The notes: generated from the sequence alone by a model not told the origin. Counted from the first letter of the stretch, positions 13,220-27,912 are shown. The stretch is 64,000 nt of DNA from Hypomyces perniciosus (GCA_008477525.1 SPDT01000007.1:3224001-3288000); one strand, 5' to 3'. Made by a program: numbers and translations.

Positions 13220-15503
13220 TTTAATAAAATATTAATAATATTATTTAATATAAATTATAAAAATAAAATAATCTTTATTTAAAATACTTTTAATATTATT
13301 ATATTATATTATATAATTATCTTTATTATTTAATTTTTTTATTTAAAGCTTTTATTTATTTATAAATTATAGTTAATATTAAAAATTAATTAAATTTTTA
13401 TTCCTTTAATGATTTATTATTAAAAATTTAATGTAATTTTTTTGTTATAATTATTAATAATAACTTTAAAGATACTTTACTTATAAAAATAATCGCAGTT
13501 ATAAAAGTATTTATATTTATTTAATTATTTTATATTTTTGTAATTTTAATATTAATATTATTTTCTATAACTATTTATAAGTTATTATTAATTATATATT
13601 AAATACATTATTATTTTTAAGTAGTTATTAAAATAATTAAACTGCTTTTTTAATGGTTTTACTATAAAGTTAATTATAAAGAATTACTATTTATATATAT
13701 ATATATTTCTATTTGTATATAACTTTTAAATTTGCCTTATTTTCCCAGCTGCCTATACCCTGCTATTAAAATCTAATAATATCTATTAATAGGATAATAT
13801 AAATAAATTAAAATACCTTAATTATATGAAATATATTAAAGCACGCGCAATTATATTATTATTAAATTATTCTATAAAATCGTTAATTACTGCTTTTTAT
13901 TTATTGGCTTAATGGCTATATAGACCTTAGCGCTTTTATATACTCCTTTATATAGCTTATAGTTTAGTATAGCAGCTATATAGGGTATAAGGTTAAGTAG
14001 TAATAGCTTTAGAAATTTAGTATACAGGAAGATCTTAGCAGGCGGCGAAATTGTAAAGCTATAAAGCTGTAAAGAATTTTAATTACTAGTTTTTATTTAA
14101 CGTTATGATTTACTATATAGAATTAGGCTTAGTGTATAGGATATAAGGAATCGGCTGAAAATTAAATGGGGCGAAAATAAAAGTTATATATAAATAGAAA
14201 TATGCGTGTATATCAATTATAATTCTCTAAATATACCTATATACTTACTATAGTTAAATTAATATAAATATTAATTATACTTCTTTTAATTATTTAAACT
14301 ATTTTTTTCTTAAAAGTATAGCCTTTTATAAACGTTAATTTAATGCCTTTATTTATTTATATAGTTATTATAGTAAAGTATATTTTTTTTTAAATATTAT
14401 CTAGTTTATTTAATACCTTTAAATAATTAATATTTTTTTTATTATACTTTTTATCTTTTATTATTAATAATGAAAATAATATATTTAAAAAATAAATTTT
14501 TTAATTTCTTATAATATTATATACTTTTAACTTTATTAATTTAATGTATTATTTTAATTTTAATATAAATTAATTTAAAAAAAAATTAAAAAAATTATTC
14601 TTTTTTTATTAATATTTAATTTATTATAATATTTAATTTTATATTTACTTTAAAATTAAATAACTTTATTAAATGGTACTTATAAAATAGCTTTTAAAGA
14701 TTTATAGTAAAATAAACTCGATTAAATAATTTAAATAGATTTATTAAATATTAATAATATTTCTTAAATATATTATTAAAAAATATAATATTATTAATAT
14801 AAACTTAAATATAATGTTTTATATAATATAATTATTAATTTATAAATCTTTATATAAAAAGTAAATTATTTTTAAATTTTATAATAATAATATAAAATAT
14901 CTTTAATTTATAAAAGGTTATTTAAATTATTTGATTTTTATAAGCTTCATGAAGTAAAATATAATAAAAAAAGGCTAATATATTAAATATAAAGATATAC
15001 TTTTTTTTTAATCTTATAATAATTTCTTTTTATAATAATATTAAATAAATATTTAATATATTAATTATATTTGATTATTAAAACTTTACTATTATTTCAA
15101 CCTTTTATTTATTATTTATTTTATATTAAATAATATAGATTAAATATTTAAATAAAGTTAACTTTTTTAGTTATAATATTTAACTTTATATATACAGTTT
15201 ATTTACTATTTTATTTAAAAGTTTAAAAAACTTTAATTTCAATCAATATAATTTAATTATTATTCTTTTATTTTATTAATTATTAACTAAATCTATATTT
15301 ACTTTTTTGAATTTTTATTTATAAAGATAATTCTGTTATTTCTTTAAATATTATATAATTTAATAATCTTTATTAATTATACTGCTTTATTTAAGTTAAT
15401 TCTGTATATATATACTTTTTTATTTATTGAACTTTTAATGATATTTATTAATTTAAGTATTATTTCTCTTAATATATCTTGCCTTTATTTAAATATAATA
15501 ATA

Positions 15504-18228
15504 AGTCATACTATTAAAATAGATAAAATTGCTATTGGAATAAATAGTCTATGCGCAGCTGCGACATTCTCCCAGCAATTTCCCTTAATATATAATTAAC
15601 TCTTTTATATAATACTTAATTATAGTATATAATATAATATCTATTATTAGCTATTTTAATACTATTAAATTGCTTTAAATAATAAATCTTTAGTATATAT
15701 TTTATCTAATTATATATATTCCTTTAGCCAATTATTCTTTTAGCTGTATAGCTTATATAATCTCTTTAATTTCTTTAATTTAAAGTAATACTGCTATTAT
15801 CGCTACTGCTATAGTAGAGATATAGCTTTATTGCCTAGAAGTTTTTATAACCTGTAACCTATTATAGCCTTTCAAATATTAATTAAATATTCTAGGCCTT
15901 TATAATATTAACTGTAAGCTTTTAATCTCTAACTATAAAGGGACCTATTATATATTAGGGTTAAGTTAATATATAGGTGGTCAGCTTTAGGGCCAACCTC
16001 TCAGCTATACTTATAACTATTATAACAATTCTTATATAGCAGCTTTACTATTGCTGCTACTATTTCTTTACCTTTATAGCCGCCTTTATAGCCTCTTTTA
16101 TTATAGCTGCTATAATAATTATTATATAGTAATAAAGCTGTTGCTATTATTATTACTATTATTACTATTAAGCTTATTATTACTATTAAAAAGTTAAAGG
16201 ATAAGTATTTTAAAGAGCTTTTTATTATTTAATAGTTATAGTTTTCCGCGAAAACTTTATATAATATTAAAGGTTTTATAAGCTATTAATATAAAGAAAT
16301 ATCTAGTTTATTAAAAGCTTTACCTACTTTAAATCTTTTAAAAATAAAATAATTATATAATAATATATATATACTATTATATAAATATAGCTTAAGAGAG
16401 GCAAAGTAGTTAAGGCTATATTCTTATTAATATTAATAAAGTAGTAATAGTAAATTAATACTATTAGGTAAAGAGGTTAAAAGCTATATAATTAATATTT
16501 ATTGCAATATTATTAAGCTAGTATTATTAGATTATAAATATACTATATTATTATATTTATATAATAGCACCCTTTTAATAATAATCTTTTTCTTTTTTTT
16601 AAATTATTTATAATAGTATTAAATATAAATATAAAAGGTTATTAGTGTTTAAAATTAAATAAATTTTACTATTTTTATATCCTATTTTAATAAAATTATA
16701 AACTTATTAATTAAAATTATAGTATAATTTAATATAGCAGTAAGCCTATTAAAGTTAAAAAGGTATATATTTATAAAATATATAGTATAAAATATATCTT
16801 TATATAGGCTTATATATTAACCTTATTGCAGCCTAAATTAATTTAAAATTAGCTTCTTTATTAATATAAATTATATACTTTTCCGCTTTATATATACTAT
16901 TAAGGCTATATTTATACTCTATTATAATAGAACTTAAAATACTTTATTTAATACTCTTTTATATTATAGTTTAGTCAGTAATATTATTATTAATAGTATT
17001 ATTTACTTTATTATTATTGTTATTAGTATTATTATTATTTTGCCTTAGCTTTTTCCATTAAAATTTAAACTTAGCGTTAATATTAAATATTCATATAATA
17101 TATATAAAGCTGCTATTATATATTAAAGAAAATACGCTTAAATGCATTTTTAAAGGTCTGCTTTTTATCTATAATTGTACTAATTAAAGCTAAATCGCTA
17201 ATTATAATATGAAGCGAATCTAGCTGCTATAAAGCTATTAAAAGCTATCTTTTTTCTTTATCTTAATAAATCTAAAGGCAAAATTAATAATAAACTTTTA
17301 ATTAATGATTTTAGTTCTTTAGAATAGATATATATTAAATCTATTAGTTTTATATATATTATTAAATCTTAATACTTTAAAGAACCGCTTTTATATTATT
17401 TTATCCTACAAATATACTTAAAAACAACGCCTTTAATCTTATTATAAAAACTAAATTTAACATAGTAATAAAAATAAATACAATTAGCAGTATTTAAATC
17501 TTTAATAATATTAATTATCTTTTAAGCAGGAAGTCCTTTATGTTTAAATAAATTTATTTTAAACTACTACTGCTTTTTTAGTTATTAGTAATAAATAATA
17601 TATGTAAAAAGGTTAAAAGACTATAAATAAGTATATAAAACCAGTTAATGCAATAAAACAACTTTTAATTCTGTCTTTTTATTATTATTACTATAATTTA
17701 AAAGGGGCAGTTAGTCTATGATAATAATAACTTTTATACGCCTATACTTTTAAATCTAGCTTCTTTAAATAATTACAATAGAAAATATAATAAATATTTA
17801 TCAATACTTCATTAACTTTACAGCAAAATAGACTTTTTTTAATTAAAATTGCAACTCTATTATTCTAATGGGACTTTTATAAAACAGAAATTAAATTATC
17901 AAAAGAGTTAAAGATTATTAATAATAATAATAGTAAAGTTTTAGACTTAAGTTTAAGTAAATCTAATAGTTATAACGGCAACTGCAGTTAATCTTTAATT
18001 TCGCTATTAAATTAAAAAAACCTAGCAGCTTAAAGTTATTAACAGTATTGCTATATTAAGCTAATAACAGGTTTAAAAGGAAATCTATTATAATATATAA
18101 AATCAATGGTGTTATTATAATTAAAAGTATTATAAAAGATTAAGGAATTAAAAGCTAAGAAGATTTCTATATACACGCATAGACTATTTATTCTAGTAGT
18201 AATTTTTATCTATTTTAATAGTATTACT
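15504..18228. mobile_element. Mutator-like DNA transposon, long copy 2, decayed
   Basis: A 2,725-bp element with a perfect 10-bp target duplication, TATAATAATA (15494-15503 and 18229-18238). Inverted ends are AGTCATACTATTAAAATAGA on the left and, reverse-complemented, AGTAATACTATTAAAATAGA on the right, continuing about 80 bp. The interior aligns by eye with that of 3458-6105, so subfamilies 1 and 2 are related. The coding region is destroyed by AT drift. Confidence 0.75.
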
Positions 18229-20045
18229 TATAATAATAAAGTTTTCTTTTAATTTTTTATTTAATATTTATAGAATACTTTTAAAGTGATTTATTATTTT
18301 CAAATTTCTTTATCGATTTATGCTATTTAAATATATTATTAGCGCTATAGCTTTGTTTTATAATATAGTAATATATTTATTTTTATTATAATTATTTAAG
18401 TATTTAATTTTTTTCTTTTTTATTAATTTTATTAAATTATTTAAACTACTTAAATTATTTATTATTATAATTTAATTTTATATTAATATACATTATATAT
18501 ATAGTTTAATATATTATTTAATATAAATATAAATAATATATTTAGTATATAAAATATATATCTTTTTTATTAAAATATATAATATATTTTATTTCATTTT
18601 ATTAAATGTATTAATATAATTATATTTTATAATACATTTATATACTAGTATATTAACTTTAATTTAATTTATATTTTAATAGTATAATACATATATTATA
18701 ATACTTTGAATTATATTTATAATATAAAACTTAAAATTTCTTTTTTGATTAATTTTTAGTAATTTTAATACTTTTGATATTAAAAAATAATTCTATAATT
18801 AATCTTTATTTATTAAAATATTGAAATATTTTATATTTACTATTATTATAATAAACTTAACGTTTAAATTAAATTTAAAGCTTATTTTATATAGCTATAC
18901 TTTATTAAATATAATACTCTTTTTTAATATACTTTAATTATTCAATTTAATTAAAAAATATCATTTTTATTTCCTTTTAATAGATTTTAATACTTTTATT
19001 TTTTATTTCTTTTAATAAAAGTAATAGTGTTCTTTTTATATTTAAACTTTTTAAATTTAAATTTAACCTATTTGCTATTAATTTATTATAGCTATTAATA
19101 TAAATATATTTTATTAAATTAAGTTATTTATTAAAGTATATATAATTTCTTTTATCATTGTATTATTTATTAATATTCATTTTATATATCTTTAATCGTA
19201 ATTTAAAAGGCTTAAATAAATATAATAAATATTTCATTTTTTTAATTTCCTTTTTGAATTTAAATTTTATTTATATATAACTTTTTTAATTTATATATTT
19301 ATAACTATAAAAAAAGTTATTTAATTAATATAGTATATATAAATAAATTTTAATATAGCTTTTTTTAATATAATAACTTATTTATATATAAAATATATTA
19401 TTTAGTTTTATTTATATTAATTTATAATAGTTTTAATTATAATAGCTATATATTTATTCTTTTTTATTTATATAGTATATAAATAAATATAACAGAATTA
19501 ATATATACTTTTAATATTTATACAATAATCTTTTATAAAAAAGATTTATTTAATATTATTTATTAAATTTCTTTTAATAAAGATAATTAAAGTATTTATT
19601 TAATTTTATTATTATGTTAAATTTAAATAAGATTTTTTATATAAATAGGTTAATATAAATATAAATTTAAATAAACTGCTATTTTAAAGTAATAAAGCTA
19701 ATAGCTTTAATTATTGAAATAAAATATATAGTTTATTTTTTAATATTTTTAATATTTTTATAGTTATTTTTTAAATATATTATATTTTTTAATTTTATTA
19801 CTACTTTTATATTATTTATTTAAAATTCGTTATATAAAGTCATAATTTAATTTTATAAAGAGAATTTAATATTTTCGTTTATATTTAACTATCAAATATT
19901 AATTTATTAAGTTTAAGCTTTTTTTTAAAATAATTATAATAAATTTATATAAATTATTTTTATTATATTAAGTTTATAATATTATTTTTAATACTTTTTA
20001 TAAATAAATTAATATGATATTAAATAATATTGCTGTTTATTTATA

Positions 20046-20130
20046 TAATATAGCACAGATATGCCTGGCAACAGCTTACTCTATTTCCACTTTATAGTAG
20101 ATAGTAATAGTAGATAATAATAAATAAGCA
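20046..20130 (+). mobile_element. Decayed end of hairpin MITE family A
   Basis: Begins TAGCACAGATATGCCTGGCAACAGC and follows 29936-30005 with mostly RIP-type differences. Only the first 80 bp or so can be aligned. The other end was not found. Confidence 0.55.
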
Positions 20131-21186
20131 GCCTTTTTTAGTTTATACTTTAATTAATCTTTTTATTTATACTTTTACCCAATTAATATTTATTATTGTA
20201 ATTACTTTTATAATAATTAATAGTAATTTTCCACTTTTATTATATAGTGTAATATAATATAGTATATAATATTATTTAATTATACAGATAATTATATACT
20301 TTTATAATATTACCTAGCCTTTAGCATTAACTATATGTTATTTAATTATTCTAGTATAGAATATATTTAAATAGCTTAATTAATTGAAACAATTTTAGCT
20401 TTTCTATAATAATATAACTTATAGTATTTTATAATTTAATAATTAGCTGTAGTAGACTTTAATAAACTTTTAATTGCCTATATTCGATATTACCTATGAA
20501 AATAGCTATTTACTTTATAGTTAGTAAATTAAACTAAAAATCTTAATAAATTAATTTATATAATTAAATAAACTTTATAAACGTTAAATAAAGATAAGTA
20601 TTTCTATTAATATATTCAGATATTAATAACCTTATATATTATAGGCTATATTAAAGCTATTGCTAAATAAAAGGCTAATATATAGATATAAAGATATTAA
20701 TTTAATATTCTACCCCCGCGGTAGGTAAAGTCGCGATTTATATTATCGGCTATATAGTAGGTATAGGCTAATTTAAAGAGGTAAGCTTTAATAGTAGCAG
20801 TCTCTACTTTAATAAAGGTAGCGTATATACAGCTTTAAATAGCAGGAGCATTATTAGCGCAGCCTCGCGGAAAGAGGGTTTTAATACAGTTAATGCGGTT
20901 AAATACTTTATCTTTAGACATTAATATTTAAATTTTACTATATAAAAAGAATTTTAGCCTATTAAACTTTATATTCCCTTATATTACTTTTTAATATAAA
21001 ATTAATATTCATTATAATATTAAAGCTATATATACTATTATTATTAAATATAGGTTTAAATTTACTGCCCTTTAGCGGTAATTCTACTATAAAATTAAAT
21101 AGTAGATTAGCAGATATATTAGTTTTAATTTTATTATTAAATATTTTAAGTAAAATAGACTTAAGCGGTTTTATATTGTATTTAGA
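20131..21186. other. AT-rich region with a short open relic on the minus strand
   Basis: Mostly decayed DNA. At about 20,712-20,922 on the minus strand is a less decayed stretch that reads MSKDKVFNRINCIKTLFPRG and continues with one in-frame TAA to TYRGGR. It keeps several CpG sites, unlike its surroundings. I do not recognise the protein. It could be the start of a retroelement gag or a captured host exon. Confidence 0.4.
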
Positions 21187-24100
21187 TGATAATAATGATG
21201 ATGATATCCCATTAACGTCCTATAGTAAAGGCCACCAATCCCAGTAGGGCAAGAGGACGTGCTATACTAGGTTTAACTACAGTATTACCAGTAAACATAT
21301 AAGCTCCCCTATATAGCATTTTATTGCCTTAATGGGCACAGTCTTCTAGCTCCTCTCTTATTAGCAGGTTAAAAAACGCGCGAATCCCGCGTAGTGTATT
21401 AAATGACCGAGGTCAGCCCTAGCTAGGGGGTTAGCCTTTATTGATTTATAGGCGATTTAGTCTTAAGCTGCAAGTAAATCCCTTACAGGATAAAAGAGTA
21501 ATAAAAGATAGAATTAAAAGATAAAGTTTAATATTAGAATTAGTTAGGCTTTTTAGCGGTACAGGTATATTTTAGTAAAGAAGTTAAAGGCCTGCGCTAT
21601 TTAAAGGAAGTAGTTATAGCTAGAACCTAGCAAATAAAAAGTCAGTTTGCAGATTAAAAGGGCTAGTCTTTATGATTATACTCTATTAATTTTCCTATAA
21701 TAAACGATATTGTTATATACTTTTTTCCTACTGCAGCTGTAAATTATTAATATATCTTTATATTAAAAATGTTTATAATATTGCGTAAAGTCCTTATACT
21801 AGGACCTAGCAGATAATAAATAATAGAGTTCCCTTTATAGGATTGTTAATTCTTTAAAGCATTTTAGGTCAGCTATTAATTCAAATAGGCGATATATATT
21901 AGGCATATTCTCTTTTTATCAGCTTTTAAAGTTAATCTTTAGTCTTACTTTAGCTTTTTATTAAAGGAAAGTAAATATAAGTATTACATTAAATAGCTTT
22001 AATTATTTATAGCTTAATTTTATCAATTAATTTATAGCTTTATTGCCTTATATCCCTTAATAGCTAAAGTATTATTAAATATATATATTTTTTATTATAT
22101 ATACTTTTTAATCTTTAAAATTAAATAAAGATTTATTATAATAAATTTAAAGGTATACCTTTAAAACAATACATTGCAATTATATTATCTAGGCAGACAG
22201 TAATATCCTTTATATTATTATTATAGGCTAAAGCAGCTTCAAGTCTTTCTAGAGCTTTAATTGCCTTACTATTAAATACTTTTACTAGGCTAAGTCGACT
22301 ATATCTTATTAAAACTTCCTTACTATCTTGCTATATTAAAAAGCTATAGCTAACAGATTTTATAGCGAGGCGTAAACTGTTTATACATACTATTATATCT
22401 TAAAAGGCTACTATAACCATTTAGTTATTAAATTCTTTAGCAGGTTTAACTTTACTGTTTAAGTTGAGGTTTTAAGTTTTAATTAATCTAGGGAAAAGGG
22501 CTGGTTTTAGGCAACTTTTAATAAATTGTATAGTTTACTATAACTTTATTATAGGTATTGCTATAGCTTATCTATATAGGTATTAATTTAGTTGGGTCCT
22601 GTAAATAAGAGGATAATAGTTATTTAGTGATAGTAGTTTAATAGCGAATTAGAGCTTTTAAACATTAAAGAGTTATATTATTAAAGGGATCCCACTTTCT
22701 TTGTACAGGATCAGTATAAAAGTTATCCTTTATACAGGGAAAATAGCCTTTATAGCTATTTTAAAGACTAAAGCTATATAGCTAAAAAAGATATATATTT
22801 TATATATATCTAGGCCTTTATACTATACTTTAAATCTATAATAGAGTATTAGTTTTATATATATATAGACTATTTAATATATAAAGTATAGAGCAGCCCT
22901 TTAAATAAAGTTTGAGATATTATATAATATATTTATTACTATATAGGCCTTTATAGCCTATTTTTTAATATATATTTTAAAGTTAAGCTTTTAGTTAAGG
23001 AAAACGCCTAATTATCTAATTGCCCCCTTTTTAAGCGCAGTTTTTAAAATATTATTATATATTATTAATAGGTTATTTTATAAACAGTATTTTAAAAAGT
23101 ATATTACTTTTATTTTCTTAGGATTAAATAATATTATATTATCTCTACTTTCTTATTAAAGCCTTTAGACAATAGCTATAGTTTAGGCTACTATTTAGTT
23201 AAAGGAGTCGCTAATAAATAAAAACACTATATTATCTATATAGCTAAACCTTTACAGTTTACTATAAAGGGACTATTTAATAGCTGTTATTTATACTTAA
23301 ATAGGGGCAGTAAATAAATAATATATTAAAGCTATATAAAGCAGGAAAAGGATTAAAGATACTAGCAATCTTTAAAAGAGATTATAGCTTAAAGGGAGCA
23401 TTTAAATTATTATCTCTAATAGTTTTATTTAAGCTTTATATTCTATTAAAAGAATAGCCTATCTAGCTATACAGTTAGGCCGGCTTTATTTTTATAATTA
23501 GAAAGTTAATCTATTAGCAAGGACTATATTAGAAGCCTTTTAAATATTAGTTATAATAAGGGTAGCTGCCTTACCATTATAGAAAGCTAGTTTACCTTTA
23601 TAGATTAAGGCTATAATTAAGTTAATGTTAAATCTCTTTAAAAGGGCGCTAGCTTATTTAATATATAGTACCTATTATATAATTGCAGTACATATGATCT
23701 TTTATGTAATAAAGCGTTTAAGTCCTTTACTTAAATAAAAGAGGAGAGAGATTAGCCTTTAAGCTTTTAAGGATAATAGATCTCTTTTACCTAATTTAAA
23801 GATTATTACTAGTTTAACTAATTTAAAAGCTAATAGGTAATATTTAATTTTAAGGCAGGTTTTATAAAAGGAGTAAATATATTTTTTAATTATTAGCCAG
23901 TAAAGCTATAAAAGGTTTACTATAATATTATTAATGCTTAAAGATATATTTTTATATATATTATAGTTACTGCTACTTTATTTAATAAGACTATTAAAAG
24001 GAGTTTAATTTATTGTTATTAGTTAATTAAGGACTATAAGTCTTTAATATCATCGGCTATTATATATCTTGAAGTATAGCGTTATAGAGGGCAGTGGCCT

Positions 24101-25093
24101 TTTCCTTTTAAAAAGTAAAGACTTAATCGCTAATTTATAGTAGCGGTAGTTAAAAAACTAGTGACAGCTTTACCTAGTAGGCTATATAGAAGATATCTTT
24201 ATTTTCTTTAGCAGTACTGATAATGTCTTGCTAGTATACCCTTTTAGCGTTTTTTATTATCTTTTTAAAGGATTTCTTAGCATTATAGAGATAAATATTT
24301 AATAATATAACTGCAGTTTTTTTAGCAGTTAAAAAAGCTTAATAGCTCTCTTTATACTTAACCCCCTATTATAGCTAAAAAGGTAAATAATTTAATAGTT
24401 AGTTTATTATCTTAATTAATTTATAAAAGAGTAAAAGTAAAGTATTAGCTGTTTAGTCTATAGCTATTATTATTAATTAAAGGGGGGGGGTTAAATCTTT
24501 TCTTTAATTAATATTGAAAAGCAATCTTTATTATTATCTCTTTTAACCCTTAATCCTTTAAAAGGCGTTAGGCAGTAAGCCGAGGCTAGGATTATAATAC
24601 TTGGCGTAGTATAATTAAAGCTAGTAAATAGATATTCTTTTAATATATCTTTTATTAATAAGATATTTAAAAATGCTAGGTTAATTATATTGCTGAGTAT
24701 ATATATTAAGGCGTTTAGTAAATTAAAGAGAGAGAGGCTAGCTTTAAAGGCCCAGTTAGCTATTAATACTCTTTAATTCCAGTTATTAATTACCTGCTAT
24801 AAAGAGTATATTATATTAAAGTCCCCTACTATTATACAGTCTTTAGTAACTTATATATAAATACAGTTATAAAGGCTTTAAATATACTATATTCTTTATA
24901 AAGGTTAATAGTTATAATTTTATTAATACAGACCTATAAAAGGTCTTAAATAGTCTTAATAAATAATTATTCCGCTAAAATCCCTACTTTTTTTTAATAT
25001 ATATAAAGAGTTAAAGTTAAATACTATAATTAATTTAAATTATTACTAGAGAAAAGGTTTAAAATTCTTTATATATTACTATATAGTAGTAGC
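21187..25093 (-). mobile_element. LINE retrotransposon copy 1, 5'-truncated relic
   Basis: Read on the minus strand. It ends in an ATC/ATT microsatellite tail (21187-21207), and the same 3' end occurs at 34722 and 41283. At about 24816-24827 the minus strand encodes GDFN in the context VGDFNIIY, the endonuclease motif of LINE ORF2. It aligns well to the plus-strand copy at about 37930-41283. Decay is milder than in its neighbours, but stops are frequent. Its upstream edge abuts the hAT element, and the sequence beyond that element (29612 onwards) does not continue the LINE. Confidence 0.7.
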
Positions 25094-25109
25094 CAGGGTT
25101 GTGAATTCG

Positions 25110-25270
25110 TTACTATTCGTTTCGTTAGTGGCTTAAAGAAAACGAAACAAAGGTCGTTCGTTACTACTGACTTCGTTAGTAGTTTCGTTAATAGCCTAAA
25201 GAAAACGAAACAAAGCTTGTTCGTTAATAAGCTAACGAATAACTACTAACGAATATAGTATTTCTTCGTG
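25110..25270. repeat. Subterminal tandem repeat of hAT element
   Basis: Two imperfect tandem units of roughly 65-75 bp, each with TTCGTTA...AGAAAACGAAACAAAG...GTTCGTTA. Similar CGTTA/CGAAAC motifs appear inverted near the right end. In hAT elements such subterminal motifs usually bind transposase; that role is inferred here. Confidence 0.65.
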
Positions 25271-26650
25271 ACTATTAACGAAATTAACTACTATAATTAA
25301 ATAACCATTATAATTAAATAGATATTATAATTAAATAACTATTATAATAAAATAGTTATGATACAATTTATAAATATAAAATAATTATATTTACTTTATT
25401 AAAATAATTATTTTATTAATAACTATATAAATTATATAAAATTATTAAATACATTTTTAATAAAATAAATAAAATTATTTATTCTTTATTATATTATATT
25501 TTTTTTAAAATATTATAAATATCATTAATTAATTATATAATTAATTTATTATATTTCTAATATTATATTTAGACCTCTTCTATTAAATCTTTATTAATAG
25601 AATAGTTATTTTCAAGCTCTTGTAAATTCCTTTTCCAGCTTTTTAATAGAATTAGTTCCCTAACTAGGTTACGGTTTAATCTATTTCTGCTTTTAGTAAT
25701 AATATTATTACTAATAGAAAAAGTACTGTCTATAGCTGTAGAAGTTGCAGGAATAGCTAAATAGCATCTAGTTAATATAGAAAGTAAAGGAAATCTATAA
25801 GTATTAGATTTCTAATAATATAATGGATTATCCTATTTTATAATTAATATTATATAGTAATACAGATAGTTATTAATATAAGATAAGAATAAAATATTTA
25901 CTTTTTCTATAATAATAGGTTCTCTATTATATATAGTTATTTCATCTTCAATAGATGATTTAATCCTTAAATAAAGCTCTTTATCTAAATCGGAATTAGA
26001 ACCTTCCTTATTAGGACTAGAAGGCCTAATAGGGGATTCTAAAGAATATATATATATATATATAATAAAATAACTTACTTATTATATTCAATTGTAAATA
26101 AATTCATAATGTCATTAAAGATAATAGGATATAAAGATAAGCCTTTTTCTTCAAAGTGTATAGCCTTAAATCTAGGATCTAAGAATATACTAAATAAATA
26201 AGGCTTATATCTATTTATTAAAATAGCTGTTAGCTTTCTAGGGAAATATTTCTCTAGTTTAGCTAGGCTAGCTTTAATAGCTTTATTATAGCTATTATAA
26301 GAAAGGGCCTAATTAAATTAACATATATAATATTTAAAAGAGTAATAATAACTTACTAATTTATTGCCTTTATTAGCATTATAAGTATAGGTTTTATAGA
26401 ATTCTTCTAGTTTATTATATATTCTATATATATATAATAAAGCTGTTGGAATAGTTATATAGACCTGCCCTTATAATTTAATTAAAGTTTTGTAAAAATC
26501 TCGAATATTCGCTTTAATTCAATTAAAGCAGCCCATTCAGTATCATCTAAATATATCTGTATATAATTAATTAGCTATATTTTTAATTATATTATATATT
26601 ATAGGATTTACATACTTTCCTATATTCTTTATTAATTCTATTATTATATA

Positions 26651-26825
26651 TCACAGAGTGGAACAGGCCGTGTGGTCAAAACCAGAAAAAAGGATGGATC
26701 AAAGAACTAGCTAATGCAAGTGGTGCAGAATGCGACCTCATATCTCATCTACGTGAATGGCAACAGCGTAAGCTGTTGTCAGGCACAACAGCCAGGCACC
26801 TGCACCGGTCAGACATATCTGTGTC
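26651..26825 (+). mobile_element. 175-bp hAT-type MITE, family B, copy 2
   Basis: Flanked by a perfect 8-bp duplication, ATTATATA (26643-26650 and 26826-26833). The left end is tCACAGAGTGG and the right end, reverse-complemented, is GACACAGATATG. It contains the same CAACAGC/GCTGTTG stem-loop and GACA-type terminal hairpin as 8150-8324. Both copies are exactly 175 bp and little decayed. It lies inside the hAT transposon. Confidence 0.85.
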
Positions 26826-27907
26826 ATTATATATATATATTAAAGCTGGTCTTAGCTGAATAATAGCTTATAACATATAATAAATTGTATTCCAACAAGT
26901 TGAATTATCTATAAAATATATTAGTTATTTCTTTCTTTCTTTAAATATAAATATATATAGAAAATATATTTACCTAAAGGAATAATTTGCCTATTATAAT
27001 TAATAGGAAGCTTATTATCTTTTTTAGCTTTTAATATTCCTTCTTCTAATAGCTTTTTAACCTCGTACATATATTTAATTAAAGTTATTATACGCTTAAT
27101 TCGGGTTATAAGACCTATTTAAATATTAATATATAGTTATTTCCTAATATGGTTTATTAAAATAAATAACTTACTATTAAAAGAAAGAAGATTATAATTT
27201 TTATTATTAATTTCTTGATTTTTCATATTTAAATATATAACTTCTATATTTATATATTTAGATATTAAAAAATCAGTATCTTTATTAAATATATAATCTT
27301 TTAATAGATCTTAAGCTATAATATTAATAATATAAGCTATACAATGAATATTATTATTAAATTCTTTTCCAAAAATTAAATAATAACTTTCTTTAAAAGA
27401 ATTAATAAAAGTATTATTATAAATAGCATTATCATTAATTATACTAAATTAGTAGCATTCTATATAGAATATATAGAATATATTAAGAATAATATACTTA
27501 AATATATTTTTAATAGGTTGTAATAAAAGATAATCTTTTAGAGCTTCTTAAAACTCTTTAATGATATATATTCCGGTATAACTTTCAGTTAATTAATTAA
27601 AACCTATATATAAATATTAATAATTTAAATAAATGATGTATATATATAAGGGAAAATAACTAACCTATTAACTTATATTTTAATTTAAAATTAGAATTAA
27701 TAAATATAAGAATAATGCCTATATATACAGTTTGACCAATTGAAGTCTATATATTAAAGGTTAATAAAAAAGACCTTGAAGTCTCTATATTAGACTTTAA
27801 TTGTAAATTAAGGTCCATTAGAGCTTTATTATAAGTATATTTTAATATTTCTTTAATTTTCTATCTATAAATAATAGGATACTCTCTATTAAATAATATA
27901 TTAGTAA

Positions 27908-27912
<5 letters not shown>

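Larger units (their letters stand above)
8725..20045 (-). mobile_element. Decayed interior of R2 gypsy element with nested insertions
   Basis: AT-rich relic read from its 3' end. It corresponds in reverse orientation to the distal part of the plus-strand R2 copy: the block near 10690 matches 49690-49780. Its 18385-20040 part is repeated in the same orientation at about 31850-33450. It is interrupted by a mariner-type MITE (10217-10644) and three Mutator-like elements (11086-11776, 12631-13219, 15504-18228). Stops fill all frames and no gene is intact. The right limit is approximate. Confidence 0.55.

Noticed and set aside
25110..25270. Regular repeats resembling a CRISPR array
   Set aside because: Units are imperfect, there are no unique spacers of constant length, and the host is a fungus. 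They are subterminal repeats of the hAT element.
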